Made by a program: the position numbers and the translations under genes | Shown: positions 9,198-18,417 of the stretch, piece after piece | Layout: each line of letters begins with the position of its first letter | Numbering within the stretch: position 1 is the first letter of the stretch | Source of the DNA: Moheibacter sediminis | GTDB lineage: Bacteria > Bacteroidota > Bacteroidia > Flavobacteriales > Weeksellaceae | Reading direction: 5' to 3' | Length of the DNA stretch: 64,000 nucleotides | Assembly: GCF_900176425.1 (NCBI RefSeq) | Contig: NZ_FWXS01000005.1 | Span: 62,001-126,000, forward strand | Notes under the pieces: model-generated | The model's database searches: none | The model's input: only the letters and a program-made list of their open reading frames with translations | Told to the model about the DNA's origin: nothing

Positions 9198-9476
9198 ATG
9201 GCACGTTCATTAAAAAAAGGACCTTTTATCCACTATAAATTAGATAAAAAAGTACAAGATAACGTAGAATCTGGAAAGAAAACTGTGATCAAAACCTGGT
9301 CAAGAGCTTCCATGATTTCTCCGGATTTTGTAGGACAGACATTCGCAGTTCACAATGGGAAACAATTCATCCCGGTATATGTAACTGAAAACATGGTAGG
9401 GCACAAGTTAGGTGAATTCTCACCAACCCGTACATTCAGAGGGCACGCAGGTGCAAAAAATAAAGGTAAAAAATAA
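9198..9476 (+). CDS. rpsS: 30S ribosomal protein S19
   Basis: 92 residues with the typical start [19 protein letters not shown] and the block [20 protein letters not shown]19 binds S13 and the head of 16S rRNA. It starts 3 nt after rplB. Confidence 0.98.
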   Translation: MARSLKKGPFIHYKLDKKVQDNVESGKKTVIKTWSRASMISPDFVGQTFAVHNGKQFIPVYVTENMVGHKLGEFSPTRTFRGHAGAKNKGKK

Positions 9477-9483
9477 GTAGGCA

Positions 9484-9906
9484 ATGGGATCTAGAAAAAG
9501 AATAAGCAACGAAAAAATCAAAGAAGCAAAAAAAGACATTGCTTTTGCGAAGTTGAACAATTGTCCTACCTCTCCTCGTAAAATGCGTTTGGTAGCAGAC
9601 ATCATCCGTGGAGTAGAAGTTCAGAAAGCATTGGGTATCTTGAAATACTCAAAACAACACGCTTCTGATAAATTAGAAAAACTTTTATTGAGTGCTATTG
9701 CCAACTGGCAGGTGAAAAACGAAGGAGCTGACATCGAAGAAGCAGAACTTATCGTAAAAACCATTACAGTTGACAGCGGACGCCAATTGAAAAGAATTCG
9801 TACGGCTCCTCAAGGTAGAGCTCACAGAATCAGAAAACGTTCAAACCACGTTACATTGATTTTGGGAACTAAAGAAGTAAAAGTTAAAGCAGAAGACAAG
9901 AAATAA
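9484..9906 (+). CDS. rplV: 50S ribosomal protein L22
   Basis: 140 residues with the tunnel-loop signature ([20 protein letters not shown]). It has a longer, Lys-rich N-terminus than E. coli L22, starting [17 protein letters not shown]. It is 1 nt before rpsC. Confidence 0.97.
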   Translation: MGSRKRISNEKIKEAKKDIAFAKLNNCPTSPRKMRLVADIIRGVEVQKALGILKYSKQHASDKLEKLLLSAIANWQVKNEGADIEEAELIVKTITVDSGRQLKRIRTAPQGRAHRIRKRSNHVTLILGTKEVKVKAEDKK

Positions 9907-9907
9907 T

Positions 9908-10642
9908 ATGGGACAGAAGACTAATCCAATCGGAAATCGTTTAGGGATCATCAGAGGATGGGACTCAAACTGGTACGGAGGAAAAGACTACGGTGATAAA
10001 ATTGCAGAAGATGCTAAAATCCGTGAATATTTGAAAGCACGTCTTTCAAAAGCGGGAGTATCTAGAATTTACATCGAACGTACTTTGAAACTCATTACCG
10101 TTACCGTTACGACAGCTCGTCCCGGAATTATTATCGGAAAAGGCGGACAGGAAGTTGATAAATTAAAAGAAGAGTTGAGAAAAATCACCGGAAAGGAGGT
10201 TCAAATCAACATCTTCGAAATCAAACGACCTGAATTAGATGCAGTTTTAGTAGCTGATAGCATCGGAAGACAAATCGAAAATCGTATTTCGTACAGAAGA
10301 GCAATCAAAATGGCTATTGCAGCAGCAATGAGAATGAATGCAGAAGGAATTAAAGTTCAAATTTCAGGTAGATTAAACGGTGCTGAGATGGCACGTTCTG
10401 AATCTTATAAAGAAGGACGTATTCCTTTGTCAACCTTCCGTGCAGACATTGATTACCACATCGGAGAGGCACATACAACTTACGGTCGTATGGGTATCAA
10501 AGTATGGATCATGAAAGGCGAGGTTTATGGTAAACGTGAATTATCACCACTAGTTGGATTGCAGAAAAAGCAAGCCGGCGGAAAAAAAGGACCGGAAGGT
10601 AGAAGAGGAGGTGATAGAGACAGAAAAAGACAATCACGTTAA
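9908..10642 (+). CDS. rpsC: 30S ribosomal protein S3
   Basis: 244 residues. A KH domain is visible with [14 protein letters not shown], followed by the S3 C-terminal domain (NGAEMARSE, LRAxIDY-like block) and a basic tail rich in Gly, Lys and Arg. S3 forms part of the mRNA entry channel and its helicase site. It contains an internal AAGGAGGT (10193-10200), a perfect anti-Shine-Dalgarno match in coding sequence. Confidence 0.98.
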   Translation: MGQKTNPIGNRLGIIRGWDSNWYGGKDYGDKIAEDAKIREYLKARLSKAGVSRIYIERTLKLITVTVTTARPGIIIGKGGQEVDKLKEELRKITGKEVQINIFEIKRPELDAVLVADSIGRQIENRISYRRAIKMAIAAAMRMNAEGIKVQISGRLNGAEMARSESYKEGRIPLSTFRADIDYHIGEAHTTYGRMGIKVWIMKGEVYGKRELSPLVGLQKKQAGGKKGPEGRRGGDRDRKRQSR

Positions 10643-10668
10643 TTATTAATGATTAAGATTTAAGAGAA

Positions 10669-11088
10669 ATGTTATCACCGAAAAGAACAAAATTTAGAAA
10701 GACCCAGAAGGGCAAGATGAAAGGAGTCACCAAAAGAGGTGCCGAGCTTGCCTACGGAACCTTCGGTATCAAATCTTTAGACGAAGCATTCGTAACTGCA
10801 CGCCAGATCGAAGCAGCGCGTATCGCCGCAACTCGTTTCATGAAAAGAGAAGGTCAGTTATGGATTAAAATTTTCCCGGACAAGCCAATTACCAAAAAAC
10901 CTGCAGAGGTTCGTATGGGTAAAGGTAAAGGAGCACCAGAATATTGGGTTGCACCAGTACAGCCAGGGAGAATTTTATTTGAAGTTGGAGGAGTTCCTCA
11001 AGATGTTGCAACCGAAGCATTGCGTTTGGCTGCTCAGAAACTTCCAGTTAAAACAAAGTTTATCATAGCAAGAGATTATTCTGCTTAA
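10669..11088 (+). CDS. rplP: 50S ribosomal protein L16
   Basis: 139 residues beginning [19 protein letters not shown], with the conserved block [25 protein letters not shown]16 organises the A-site region of the large subunit. It is 26 nt after rpsC. Confidence 0.98.
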   Translation: MLSPKRTKFRKTQKGKMKGVTKRGAELAYGTFGIKSLDEAFVTARQIEAARIAATRFMKREGQLWIKIFPDKPITKKPAEVRMGKGKGAPEYWVAPVQPGRILFEVGGVPQDVATEALRLAAQKLPVKTKFIIARDYSA

Positions 11089-11101
11089 ATATTGAAATAA
11101 T

Positions 11102-11296
11102 ATGAAAACATCAGAAATTAACGATTTAAGCATCGAAGACATCAAAGCTAAACTGGCAGAAGAAAAAGCAAGTTATGCAAAACTGAAAGTGAACCACAAA
11201 GTATCTCAGTTAGAGAATCCTTTGTCTATACGCAAAGCGCGTAAGCATATCGCAAGGTTGGCAACCGTGTTGAACCAAAAATTAGCTCAACAGTAA
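11102..11296 (+). CDS. rpmC: 50S ribosomal protein L29
   Basis: 64 residues, typical length and helical pattern ([20 protein letters not shown] ... [19 protein letters not shown]). It sits beside L23 at the tunnel exit and lies between rplP and rpsQ. Confidence 0.96.
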   Translation: MKTSEINDLSIEDIKAKLAEEKASYAKLKVNHKVSQLENPLSIRKARKHIARLATVLNQKLAQQ

Positions 11297-11309
11297 AAAT
11301 TGTCTCAAG

Positions 11310-11567
11310 ATGGAAGAAAGAAATTTAAGAAAAGAAAGAGTTGGAGTTGTTTCAAGTAACAAAATGGATAAAACCATCGTTGTTTCTGAAACCTACAAAC
11401 AAAAACACCCATTCTATGGGAAATTCGTTAAGAAAACGAAAAAGTACACTGCACACGATGAAACAAACGAGTGCAATGAAGGGGACACAGTTCGTATCTC
11501 TGAGACAAGACCTTTGAGTAAAAACAAACGTTGGAGATTAGTAGAAATCATAGAAAGAGCTAAGTAA
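11310..11567 (+). CDS. rpsQ: 30S ribosomal protein S17
   Basis: 85 residues with the OB-fold signature ([48 protein letters not shown]). S17 is a primary 16S rRNA binder. It lies 1 nt before rplN. Confidence 0.97.
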   Translation: MEERNLRKERVGVVSSNKMDKTIVVSETYKQKHPFYGKFVKKTKKYTAHDETNECNEGDTVRISETRPLSKNKRWRLVEIIERAK

Positions 11568-11568
11568 T

Positions 11569-11937
11569 ATGTTACAGCAAGAATCAAGATTAAAAGTAGC
11601 AGATAACACAGGAGCTCGTGAAGCTTTGGTTATCCGTGTTTTAGGTGGTACTAAAAGACGTTATGCTTCTGTTGGAGATAAAATCGTAGTGGCTATCAAA
11701 GACGCTACACCTTCAGGAAACACGAAAAAAGGAAGTGTTTCGAAAGCAGTCGTAGTTCGTACCAAAAAAGAGGTAAGAAGAAAGGACGGATCTTACATCC
11801 GTTTTGATGACAATGCGTGTGTATTGCTTAACGCTCAAGGTGAGATGAAAGGAACACGTGTTTTTGGTCCTGTTGCGAGAGAACTTCGCGACAAGGAATA
11901 TATGAAAATCGTATCACTAGCCCCTGAGGTATTATAA
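11569..11937 (+). CDS. rplN: 50S ribosomal protein L14
   Basis: 122 residues, full length, with [18 protein letters not shown] and the end block [27 protein letters not shown]14 contributes to the subunit interface with L19. Confidence 0.98.
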   Translation: MLQQESRLKVADNTGAREALVIRVLGGTKRRYASVGDKIVVAIKDATPSGNTKKGSVSKAVVVRTKKEVRRKDGSYIRFDDNACVLLNAQGEMKGTRVFGPVARELRDKEYMKIVSLAPEVL

Positions 11938-11947
11938 AAATAAGACG

Positions 11948-12259
11948 ATGGCAAAGTTGAAAATTAAAAAAGGAGACAACGTAGTAGTGTTGTCAGGATC
12001 TTCAAAAGGAACCAAAGGTTCTGTTTTGAAAGTGTATCCAGAAAAAGCAAAAGCAATCGTTGAAGGTGTGAATGTAATTAAAAAACACACCAAGCCTAAT
12101 GCTCAGAATCCTCAAGGAGGAATCGTTGAAACAGAAGCACCTATTTATGTAAGTAAATTGGCTTTGGTTGACTCAAACGGTAAACCGACAAGAGTTGGGT
12201 ACGAAGTGAAAGATGGTAAAAAAGTAAGAGTAGCGAAGAAAACCGGTAAAGAAATTTAA
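11948..12259 (+). CDS. rplX: 50S ribosomal protein L24
   Basis: 103 residues with a KOW motif near the start ([20 protein letters not shown]). L24 starts large-subunit assembly. It lies 10 nt after rplN and 2 nt before rplE. Confidence 0.97.
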   Translation: MAKLKIKKGDNVVVLSGSSKGTKGSVLKVYPEKAKAIVEGVNVIKKHTKPNAQNPQGGIVETEAPIYVSKLALVDSNGKPTRVGYEVKDGKKVRVAKKTGKEI

Positions 12260-12261
12260 AG

Positions 12262-12828
12262 ATGAGTACAAACACATACACACCGCGTCCGCAGCTGAAA
12301 TACAAAGAAGAAATCGTTTCTGCGTTGAAAGAAGAGTTTTCTTATACTTCAGTTATGCAGGTTCCAAAATTGCAGAAAATCGTAATCAGTCAAGGTTTGG
12401 GTGCAGCAACAGCTGACAAAAAAATAGTTGATTATGCAATCGAAGAATTGGAACTAATTACAGGACAAAAAGCCGTTGGTACTATTTCAAAGAAAGACGA
12501 AGCTGCATTTAAACTTCGTAAAGGAATGCCAATCGGAGCGAAAGTTACTTTGAGAGGAACTAAAATGTACGAATTTTTGGACAGATTGGTATCTTCATCT
12601 TTACCACGTATCCGTGATTTCAACGGAATCAGTGCAAAAGGTTTTGACGGAAGAGGAAACTACAACTTGGGTATTACCGAGCAAATCATTTTCCCTGAAA
12701 TCAACATCGATAAAGTAAAGAAAATCCAAGGTATGGATATCACTTTTGTGACTTCTGCAAACACAGACAAAGAAGCAAAAGCATTGTTAGAAAAATTCGG
12801 TTTACCATTCAAAAAAGATACTAAATAA
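12262..12828 (+). CDS. rplE: 50S ribosomal protein L5
   Basis: 188 residues with the L5 signature ([39 protein letters not shown] near the end). L5 binds 5S rRNA and contacts P-site tRNA. It lies 1 nt before rpsN. Confidence 0.97.
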   Translation: MSTNTYTPRPQLKYKEEIVSALKEEFSYTSVMQVPKLQKIVISQGLGAATADKKIVDYAIEELELITGQKAVGTISKKDEAAFKLRKGMPIGAKVTLRGTKMYEFLDRLVSSSLPRIRDFNGISAKGFDGRGNYNLGITEQIIFPEINIDKVKKIQGMDITFVTSANTDKEAKALLEKFGLPFKKDTK

Positions 12829-12829
12829 G

Positions 12830-13099
12830 ATGGCTAAAGAATCAATGAAAGCGCGTGAGCGCAAGAGAGAAAAGTTGGCAGCTAAGTATGCAGACAAACG
12901 CAAAGCGTTATTGGAAGCAGGTGATTATGAAGGACTTCAAAAATTACCAAAAAATGCTTCTCCAGTACGTTTGCACAACAGATGCAAATTGACAGGCCGC
13001 CCAAGAGGGTACATGAGAACCTTCGGAATTTCTCGTGTGACTTTCCGCGAAATGGCTAACAACGGTTTGATCCCGGGTGTTAGAAAAGCAAGCTGGTAA
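12830..13099 (+). CDS. rpsN: 30S ribosomal protein S14, zinc-free form
   Basis: 89 residues of the longer, E. coli-like class. The motif [20 protein letters not shown] is intact, but the CxxC pairs of the zinc-binding class are absent (one Cys only). It ends the first half of the spc genes: a terminator follows 53 nt downstream. Confidence 0.97.
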   Translation: MAKESMKARERKREKLAAKYADKRKALLEAGDYEGLQKLPKNASPVRLHNRCKLTGRPRGYMRTFGISRVTFREMANNGLIPGVRKASW

Positions 13100-13106
13100 G
13101 ATTTTC

Positions 13107-13130
13107 GTCATCCTGAGCTTGTCAAAGGAA
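13107..13130. repeat. Dispersed intergenic repeat, CCTGAGCTTGTC type
   Basis: GTCATCCTGAGCTTGTCAAA followed by GGAA closely matches a short element (consensus GTCATCCTGAGCTTGTCGAAGG) that I recall as scattered between genes in many bacterial genomes, Bacteroidota included. It has imperfect TCCT / AGGA arms. It lies just after rpsN. Confidence 0.45.
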
Positions 13131-13151
13131 TAGAAAATCTCTCAATATTAT

Positions 13152-13188
13152 AAAATCCAATCTTTTTTCGAAGGGATTGGATTTTTTT
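13152..13188 (+). terminator. Intrinsic terminator after rpsN
   Basis: AAAATCCAATC pairs with GATTGGATTTT (13152-13162 and 13175-13185) and the T run continues to 13188. It separates the rplC-rpsN unit from the inserted small gene. Confidence 0.85.
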
Positions 13189-13217
13189 GTATTTTAGAGA
13201 ACCAAATTCTAAAACCT

Positions 13218-13658
13218 ATGATCTCTAAAAGCTATTTTCCCAGAGTAATTTCAATTACTTTAATTCTATTAATTATTTTATTCGTTTTTTTGTCAATTTC
13301 AAATTATGATTTGGACATAATTTATTGGGTTGTATTTTTAATTCTTCCGTTGGTAATTATATTTCTATCTGTAAATTTAAAAGTGGAATTCAATAAAAAT
13401 GAAATACATTACACCTTATTTCCTTTTGTAAATAAAAAATTAGCTTGGAATGAAATCGATAAATATGAAATTGTGAAAATTTCTCCTCTTGGAGATTTTA
13501 TGGGATGGGGATTTCGTTATTCGTCCAAATATGGATGGTCTTATATTCTAGACACCAAATATGCAATAGCCATTCAGAAAAAGAATGGAAAGAAATTGGC
13601 TCTTTCAGTTAAGGAAGGACAAGAAATTTTAAGTTATTTGGAATCGATTGGAAAATAA
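13218..13658 (+). CDS. Small membrane protein with a PH-like domain, inserted in the spc genes
   Basis: 146 residues, not a ribosomal protein. Two hydrophobic segments (about residues 9-27 and 33-51) form a short hairpin anchor. The rest is a predicted cytoplasmic beta-rich domain (GWGFRYSSKYGWSYILDT, then a Lys-rich strand and a final helix), resembling bacterial PH-like domains found in small Bacteroidota membrane proteins. Function is unknown. It lies between the rpsN terminator and the rpsH promoter, and its base composition is AT-richer than its neighbours, so it is probably an insertion. I do not recognise a gene symbol. Confidence 0.75.
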   Translation: MISKSYFPRVISITLILLIILFVFLSISNYDLDIIYWVVFLILPLVIIFLSVNLKVEFNKNEIHYTLFPFVNKKLAWNEIDKYEIVKISPLGDFMGWGFRYSSKYGWSYILDTKYAIAIQKKNGKKLALSVKEGQEILSYLESIGK

Positions 13659-13694
13659 TATTTTAGATATTATTAAAAGTATTTATACACTTTT

Positions 13695-13724
13695 TTGCTA
13701 AATCAAAAAAACTTCCTACATTTG
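13695..13724 (+). promoter_or_regulatory. Promoter of the rpsH-secY-infA unit
   Basis: TTG at 13695-13697, a 19-nt spacer and TACATTTG at 13717-13724 match the consensus exactly. The leader to rpsH is about 85 nt and contains a stem TAGAATC / GGTTCTA (13775-13781 and 13787-13793) that could be a regulatory site. Confidence 0.8.
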
Positions 13725-13815
13725 CACGCCTAAATGTACTTGAACGAGTCATTTGGGAAGTTTAAGTTTAAAAGTAGAATCAAAGTGGTTCTATACTGTA
13801 AAATAAACAAAATTT

Positions 13816-14217
13816 ATGTACACAGATCCAATTTCAGATTATCTGACGCGTATCAGAAACGCGATGCAAGCTGGCCACAAAGTAGTGGAAATTCCTGCTT
13901 CCAACCTTAAAAAGGAGATTACTAAAATCCTTTTCGAACAAGGTTACATCTTGAACTACAAGTTCGAGGACACGACAAATCACCAAGGTTCTATCAAAAT
14001 CGCTTTGAAATATGACAAAGCAACCAAAGAACCGGTTATCAAAAAACTGAAAAGATATTCCCGTCCGGGTTTACGTCAGTACAAGGGCTCGGGAGAACTT
14101 CCAAGAGTATTGAACGGATTAGGAGTAGCAATCGTTTCTACTTCGAAAGGTGTTATGACTGACAAGCAAGCTCGTCAAGAGAATGTAGGTGGTGAAGTTT
14201 TGTGTTTAGTTTATTAA
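13816..14217 (+). CDS. rpsH: 30S ribosomal protein S8
   Basis: 133 residues with [17 protein letters not shown] and the end block [21 protein letters not shown]8 is a central-domain assembly protein and the known autoregulator of the spc operon in E. coli. Here it is the first gene of its own transcription unit. Confidence 0.98.
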   Translation: MYTDPISDYLTRIRNAMQAGHKVVEIPASNLKKEITKILFEQGYILNYKFEDTTNHQGSIKIALKYDKATKEPVIKKLKRYSRPGLRQYKGSGELPRVLNGLGVAIVSTSKGVMTDKQARQENVGGEVLCLVY

Positions 14218-14236
14218 TCCTTAAAAGAAAGAGAAA

Positions 14237-14782
14237 ATGTCAAGAATAGGAAAAGCAATCATCGCTATACCTGCAGACGCTTCAATCGAATTGAAGGACG
14301 GAGTAGTTACAGTTAAAGGAAAAAACGCTGAAATGACACAACCCATCAAAGAAGGTTTTGAATTGAAAATCGAAGATGGTCAGTTAACAGTAGTTCGTCC
14401 TTCAGACTCAAAAGAAGACAGAGCATTACACGGATTATACCGTGCATTGATTAATAATATGCTAACAGGTGTTACTACCGGTTTCAAAAAACATTTGGAA
14501 TTAGTCGGTGTAGGTTACAGAGCATCTAACCAGGGTCAAAGATTAGAACTGGCTTTAGGATTCTCTCACAATATCGTTTTGGAATTGCCAAAAGAAGTTG
14601 CAGTAGAAACTACAGCTGACAAAGGTAAAAACCCAACGATCATTTTGACTTCACATGACAATCAGTTGTTAGGAATGATTGCGGCAAAAATCCGTTCATT
14701 CCGTAAGCCTGAACCATACAAAGGAAAAGGTATCAAATTCGTAGGAGAAATAATTAGAAGAAAAGCAGGTAAATCTGCATAA
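14237..14782 (+). CDS. rplF: 50S ribosomal protein L6
   Basis: 181 residues, two L6 folds. The C-terminal signature reads PEPYKGKGIKFVGEIIRRKAGKSA. It lies near the factor-binding site of the ribosome and 19 nt after rpsH. Confidence 0.98.
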   Translation: MSRIGKAIIAIPADASIELKDGVVTVKGKNAEMTQPIKEGFELKIEDGQLTVVRPSDSKEDRALHGLYRALINNMLTGVTTGFKKHLELVGVGYRASNQGQRLELALGFSHNIVLELPKEVAVETTADKGKNPTIILTSHDNQLLGMIAAKIRSFRKPEPYKGKGIKFVGEIIRRKAGKSA

Positions 14783-14798
14783 TACATAGAATCGAACA

Positions 14799-15146
14799 AT
14801 GGCACTATCAAAAACAGAAAAAAGACAAAAGATAAAAAGACGTGTTCGTCGTAATATCTTTGGAACAGCTGAAAGACCTCGTTTATCAGTTTACCGTTCC
14901 AACAAAGAAATTTACGCTCAAATAGTTGACGATAATTCAGGAGTAACTTTGGCTTCAGCTTCATCAAGAGAGGCAAAAGCAACAGGAACTAAAACTGAGC
15001 AGTCAGCAGCAGTAGGGAAATTGGTTGCAGAAAAAGCAAAAGCAAAAGGAATCGAAACTGTAATTTTTGACAGAAACGGTTTCATTTATCATGGTCGAAT
15101 CAAAGCTTTGGCAGACGGAGCTAGAGAAGGTGGTTTAAAATTCTAA
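14799..15146 (+). CDS. rplR: 50S ribosomal protein L18
   Basis: 115 residues with [20 protein letters not shown] and the end block [24 protein letters not shown]. It binds 5S rRNA with L5. It lies 16 nt after rplF. Confidence 0.97.
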   Translation: MALSKTEKRQKIKRRVRRNIFGTAERPRLSVYRSNKEIYAQIVDDNSGVTLASASSREAKATGTKTEQSAAVGKLVAEKAKAKGIETVIFDRNGFIYHGRIKALADGAREGGLKF

Positions 15147-15158
15147 GAACAGAAAAAA

Positions 15159-15683
15159 ATGTTAGGATACAAAAATATAGAAAAAGTAAAACCAGCCGGA
15201 ATCGAATTGACTGACCGTTTGGTAGGAGTACAACGTGTAACCAAAGTGACCAAAGGTGGTCGCGCATTCGGATTCTCAGCTATCGTTGTGGTAGGTGACG
15301 GAAAAGGTGTAGTAGGTTACGGTTTAGGAAAATCTAAAGAGGTTGCTTCAGCTATCGCAAAAGCAGTAGAAGATGCAAAGAAAAATTTAGTAAGAATCCC
15401 ATTGGATGGACATACAGTTCCTCACGAAATTGAAGCACGTTATGGTGGTGGACACGTATTCTTGAGACCAGCTTCTCACGGTACAGGTTTGATCGCAGGT
15501 GGTGCAGTTCGTGCGGTATTGGAATCAGTAGGAATCCACGACGTATTGTCAAAATCAAAAGGATCTTCAAACCCTCACAATGTGGTAAAAGCTACTTTCA
15601 AAGCATTGTTGAATTTGAGAAGTGCGAACGTTGTTGCACGTCAGAGAGGTATTTCAATCAGTAAAGTGTTCAACGGTAAATAA
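15159..15683 (+). CDS. rpsE: 30S ribosomal protein S5
   Basis: 174 residues with the double-stranded RNA-binding block ([40 protein letters not shown]) and the S5 C-terminal fold. S5 takes part in decoding accuracy. It is 7 nt before rpmD. Confidence 0.98.
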   Translation: MLGYKNIEKVKPAGIELTDRLVGVQRVTKVTKGGRAFGFSAIVVVGDGKGVVGYGLGKSKEVASAIAKAVEDAKKNLVRIPLDGHTVPHEIEARYGGGHVFLRPASHGTGLIAGGAVRAVLESVGIHDVLSKSKGSSNPHNVVKATFKALLNLRSANVVARQRGISISKVFNGK

Positions 15684-15690
15684 GCGAAAA

Positions 15691-15867
15691 ATGGCAACAG
15701 TAAAAGTAAAACAAGTACGTAGCGCAATCAATCGCGATAAATCTCAAAAGGCAACTTTAGTAGCTTTGGGATTGAAAAAATTGAATCAAGTAGTTGAACA
15801 CGAATCTACTCCTCAGATTGAAGGTATGATTAGAAAGGTTCTGCATTTAGTTGAAGTGGAGAAATAA
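15691..15867 (+). CDS. rpmD: 50S ribosomal protein L30
   Basis: 58 residues, full length. The start is the ATG at 15691, giving MATVKVKQVRSAINRDKSQK; the upstream open frame lies within rpsE. Its presence is worth noting because L30 is missing in some bacteria. A short hairpin (TTTTTGC / GCAAAAA) follows the stop, before rplO. Confidence 0.96.
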   Translation: MATVKVKQVRSAINRDKSQKATLVALGLKKLNQVVEHESTPQIEGMIRKVLHLVEVEK

Positions 15868-15925
15868 TTTTTGCTGAGCAAAAATTTAATTTAACATTCA
15901 AAATTCATCATTCAAAATAATTAAA

Positions 15926-16399
15926 ATGAATTTAAGTAATTTAAAACCTGCACAAGGTTCAGTAAAAAATAAATTCCGTAAGGGTAGAGGGGAAGGCAGT
16001 GGAAACGCCGGAACTTCAGGTCGCGGACACAAAGGTCAGAAATCTCGTTCTGGTAACAAGAAAAAAGTAGGTTTCGAAGGTGGACAGATGCCTTTGCAAA
16101 GACGTGTTCCTAAATTCGGCTTCAAAAATATCAACCGAGTTGAGTACAACGGAGTGAACTTAGATGTTATCCAACAATTGATCGATAACAATAAAATTAC
16201 AGACACGCTTACAAAAGAGATATTGGTACAACAAGGTTTAGCTCACAAAAACGATTTGATCAAAATTTTAGGTCGTGGTGAATTAAAATCAAACGTAACA
16301 ATCATCGCTGATAAATTTACTAAAACAGCTCAAGAAGCAATCGAGAAAGCTGGAGGTAAAGCTGAAATAGTAGCAAAAAAAAGCAAAGTAGCTGAGTAA
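15926..16399 (+). CDS. rplO: 50S ribosomal protein L15
   Basis: 157 residues with the Gly/Arg-rich start ([20 protein letters not shown]) and the block [19 protein letters not shown]15 is a late assembly protein. It lies 58 nt after rpmD across AT-rich sequence with repeated ATTCAAAAT-like words. Confidence 0.97.
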   Translation: MNLSNLKPAQGSVKNKFRKGRGEGSGNAGTSGRGHKGQKSRSGNKKKVGFEGGQMPLQRRVPKFGFKNINRVEYNGVNLDVIQQLIDNNKITDTLTKEILVQQGLAHKNDLIKILGRGELKSNVTIIADKFTKTAQEAIEKAGGKAEIVAKKSKVAE

Positions 16400-16557
16400 A
16401 TTAATACTGAGATGCAACCCTAACCGGTTGCATCTTTATAGTAATTAAATAACAAGATTGAACACATGAAAGAAAAATATATGTGTTCAATAGAAAAATA
16501 ATCTTTAACACATGAAACATAGTTCCATGTGGCGAATTGTAAAAATAAACAGGACAC
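16400..16557 (+). promoter_or_regulatory. Structured secY leader with 46-nt tandem repeat
   Basis: The 158-nt gap holds three hairpins: GATGCAACC / GGTTGCATC (16411-16434), an 11-bp stem ATTGAACACAT / ATGTGTTCAAT (16457-16491), and CACATG / CATGTG (16509-16531). ACACATGAAA occurs at 16462, 16508 and 16554, exactly 46 nt apart; the third copy is the secY start. The first copy opens an 11-codon frame (16466-16501, MKEKYMCSIEK). Confidence 0.5.
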
Positions 16558-17925
16558 ATGAAAGGGTTTATACAAACTATAAAAAATATCTGGAGCATAA
16601 AAGAACTGAGAGAAAAGTTGATTCTTACGTTCACTTTTCTTATTGTTTACAGATTTGGTTCTTACATTCCACTTCCGGGTATTGACATCAATGAAGTAAC
16701 TCGATTGTTGGACGCTCAGTCAGATTCTCAACAAGGTATTTTGGGATTGTTAAATTCTTTTACGGGAGGTTCGTTTAACCGTGCTTCCATTTTAGCATTA
16801 GGGATCATGCCTTACATTTCTGCGTCGATTGTAGTTCAGTTGATGGGATTGGCTGTACCTTATTTGCAAAAATTACAAAAAGACGGAGACAGCGGCCGTA
16901 AGAAAATCACTCAGATTACTCGTTGGTTGACCATCGCCATTTGTTTGGTTCAGGCACCTGCTTACCTTACATTATTACAAACACAATTGTTACCATACAA
17001 TGGAGGTTTCCACTCTGCGTATTTATTAGATCCGGCTTCATTCTGGTTCATGGTTCCATCTGTAATTATTTTGATTACGGGAACTGTATTCACAATGTGG
17101 ATGGGAGAAAAAATCACAGACCGAGGAATCGGAAACGGTATTTCAATTTTGATTATGGTGGGAATCTTGGCAGATTTACCAAGAGCTTTACTGAATGCAT
17201 TTGAATTGGATACAACCGGAGGGATTTTCTTCTTGTTGGAAATAATCGGACTATTGATTGTCATCATGCTTTGTGTATTGTTAGTACAAGCTGTAAGAAA
17301 AATTCCGGTACAATACGTAAGAAGAGCTCAGGCAGGAAGCAGTAGTTACATGCGTTCTGTTACGGATTCAGTTCGTTCATACATTCCATTGAAAGTAAAT
17401 GCATCAGGGGTAATGCCAATAATCTTTGCGCAGGCAATTATGTTCTTACCGGCAACTTTGGTGGGAATGGTAGCTGATCAGGATTCATCCTGGGTTGTAT
17501 TTTTCCAGAAAGTAGCAGATCCGTTCTCTTGGCAGCATAGTGTTATATTTGCAATATTGATTATTGTATTTACATTCTTCTATACGGCAATTACAATTCC
17601 AGTTAACCAAATGGCTGACGATTTGAAACGCAACGGAGGAATCATCCCGGGTATCAAACCAGGAAAAGACACAGCTGATTATTTAGATGATATCTTGTCA
17701 AAAATTACATTTCCAGGATCATTGTTCTTGGTATTGATTGCAATTTTACCGGCAATCGTAAATATGCTTGGAGTAGATCAGAGCTTGGCGATGTTTTACG
17801 GAGGTACATCATTGTTGATCATGGTTGCAGTTATCTTGGATACAGTTCAGCAAATCAACACATATTTATTAAATCATCATTACGATGGTTTGATGTCAAC
17901 AGGTAGAAATAAAAACGTAGCTTAA
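16558..17925 (+). CDS. secY: Protein translocase subunit SecY
   Basis: 455 residues, ten predicted membrane segments, with the conserved RFGSYIPLPGID start, the plug-region block GSFNRASILALGIMPYISAS and the C-terminal cytosolic loop with KRNGGIIPGIKPGKDTADYL. It forms the Sec channel with SecE and SecG. It is preceded by an unusually structured 158-nt leader and followed 8 nt later by infA; adk and map, often found here, are absent. Confidence 0.98.
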   Translation: MKGFIQTIKNIWSIKELREKLILTFTFLIVYRFGSYIPLPGIDINEVTRLLDAQSDSQQGILGLLNSFTGGSFNRASILALGIMPYISASIVVQLMGLAVPYLQKLQKDGDSGRKKITQITRWLTIAICLVQAPAYLTLLQTQLLPYNGGFHSAYLLDPASFWFMVPSVIILITGTVFTMWMGEKITDRGIGNGISILIMVGILADLPRALLNAFELDTTGGIFFLLEIIGLLIVIMLCVLLVQAVRKIPVQYVRRAQAGSSSYMRSVTDSVRSYIPLKVNASGVMPIIFAQAIMFLPATLVGMVADQDSSWVVFFQKVADPFSWQHSVIFAILIIVFTFFYTAITIPVNQMADDLKRNGGIIPGIKPGKDTADYLDDILSKITFPGSLFLVLIAILPAIVNMLGVDQSLAMFYGGTSLLIMVAVILDTVQQINTYLLNHHYDGLMSTGRNKNVA

Positions 17926-17933
17926 GAAAATAA

Positions 17934-18149
17934 ATGGCAAAACAGAAACATATAGAGCAAGACGGAACCATCATAGAAGCATTGTCAAATGCAATGTTTC
18001 GTGTAGAATTAGAGAATGGTCACATAGTAACCTCTCACATTTCCGGAAAAATGAGAATGCACTATATCAAATTATTACCGGGAGACAAAGTAAAATTAGA
18101 AATGTCACCCTATGATTTATCAAAAGGAAGAATTACATACAGATATTAA
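17934..18149 (+). CDS. infA: Translation initiation factor IF-1
   Basis: 71 residues, the usual IF-1 length, a single S1-type OB fold ([54 protein letters not shown]). It blocks the A site during initiation. It is the last gene of the rpsH unit and is followed by a terminator. Confidence 0.98.
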   Translation: MAKQKHIEQDGTIIEALSNAMFRVELENGHIVTSHISGKMRMHYIKLLPGDKVKLEMSPYDLSKGRITYRY

Positions 18150-18168
18150 TTTGTAATTTTAAAAATAC

Positions 18169-18207
18169 AAAAGCTGTTTCAATATAAAATTGATTCAGCT
18201 TTTTTTA
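18169..18207 (+). terminator. Intrinsic terminator after infA
   Basis: AAAAGCTG pairs with CAGCTTTT, with a second inner stem TCAAT / ATTGA, and a run of T follows. It separates infA from the alpha-operon genes. Confidence 0.8.
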
Positions 18208-18278
18208 AGTTAAAAATGAATGTAATTCACTCATTAATAAAATAATTTAGAAATGCATAAGTATTTAAATAATTTTTA

Positions 18279-18286
18279 TACCTTTG
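18279..18286 (+). promoter_or_regulatory. Promoter -7 element of the rpmJ-rplQ unit
   Basis: TACCTTTG matches TAnnTTTG and is followed by CACA like the rplC and rpsH promoters. No TTG is present 19 nt upstream, so the -33 element is weak. Transcription should start near 18292. Confidence 0.65.
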
Positions 18287-18315
18287 CACACTTTAATGGG
18301 TAAAAATGATACAGT

Positions 18316-18366
18316 TAGTAAGTTGACAAAGCTTACTACCTTTTTTATTGTTTACTCGTGAGTAAA
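18316..18366 (+). promoter_or_regulatory. Attenuator-like leader of the rpmJ-rpsM-K-D-rpoA-rplQ operon
   Basis: Just after the predicted transcription start, TAGTAAG (18316-18322) pairs with CTTACTA (18332-18338), followed by CC and six T residues: the form of an intrinsic terminator. A second stem TTTACTC / GAGTAAA (18351-18366) follows. This could be a premature terminator that an operon product, such as S4, controls; that role is inferred. Confidence 0.5.
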
Positions 18367-18417
18367 TAAAATACTGACTGGAGGCATAATGCCGGAGCAA
18401 ATTAAATAACAGCAAAA

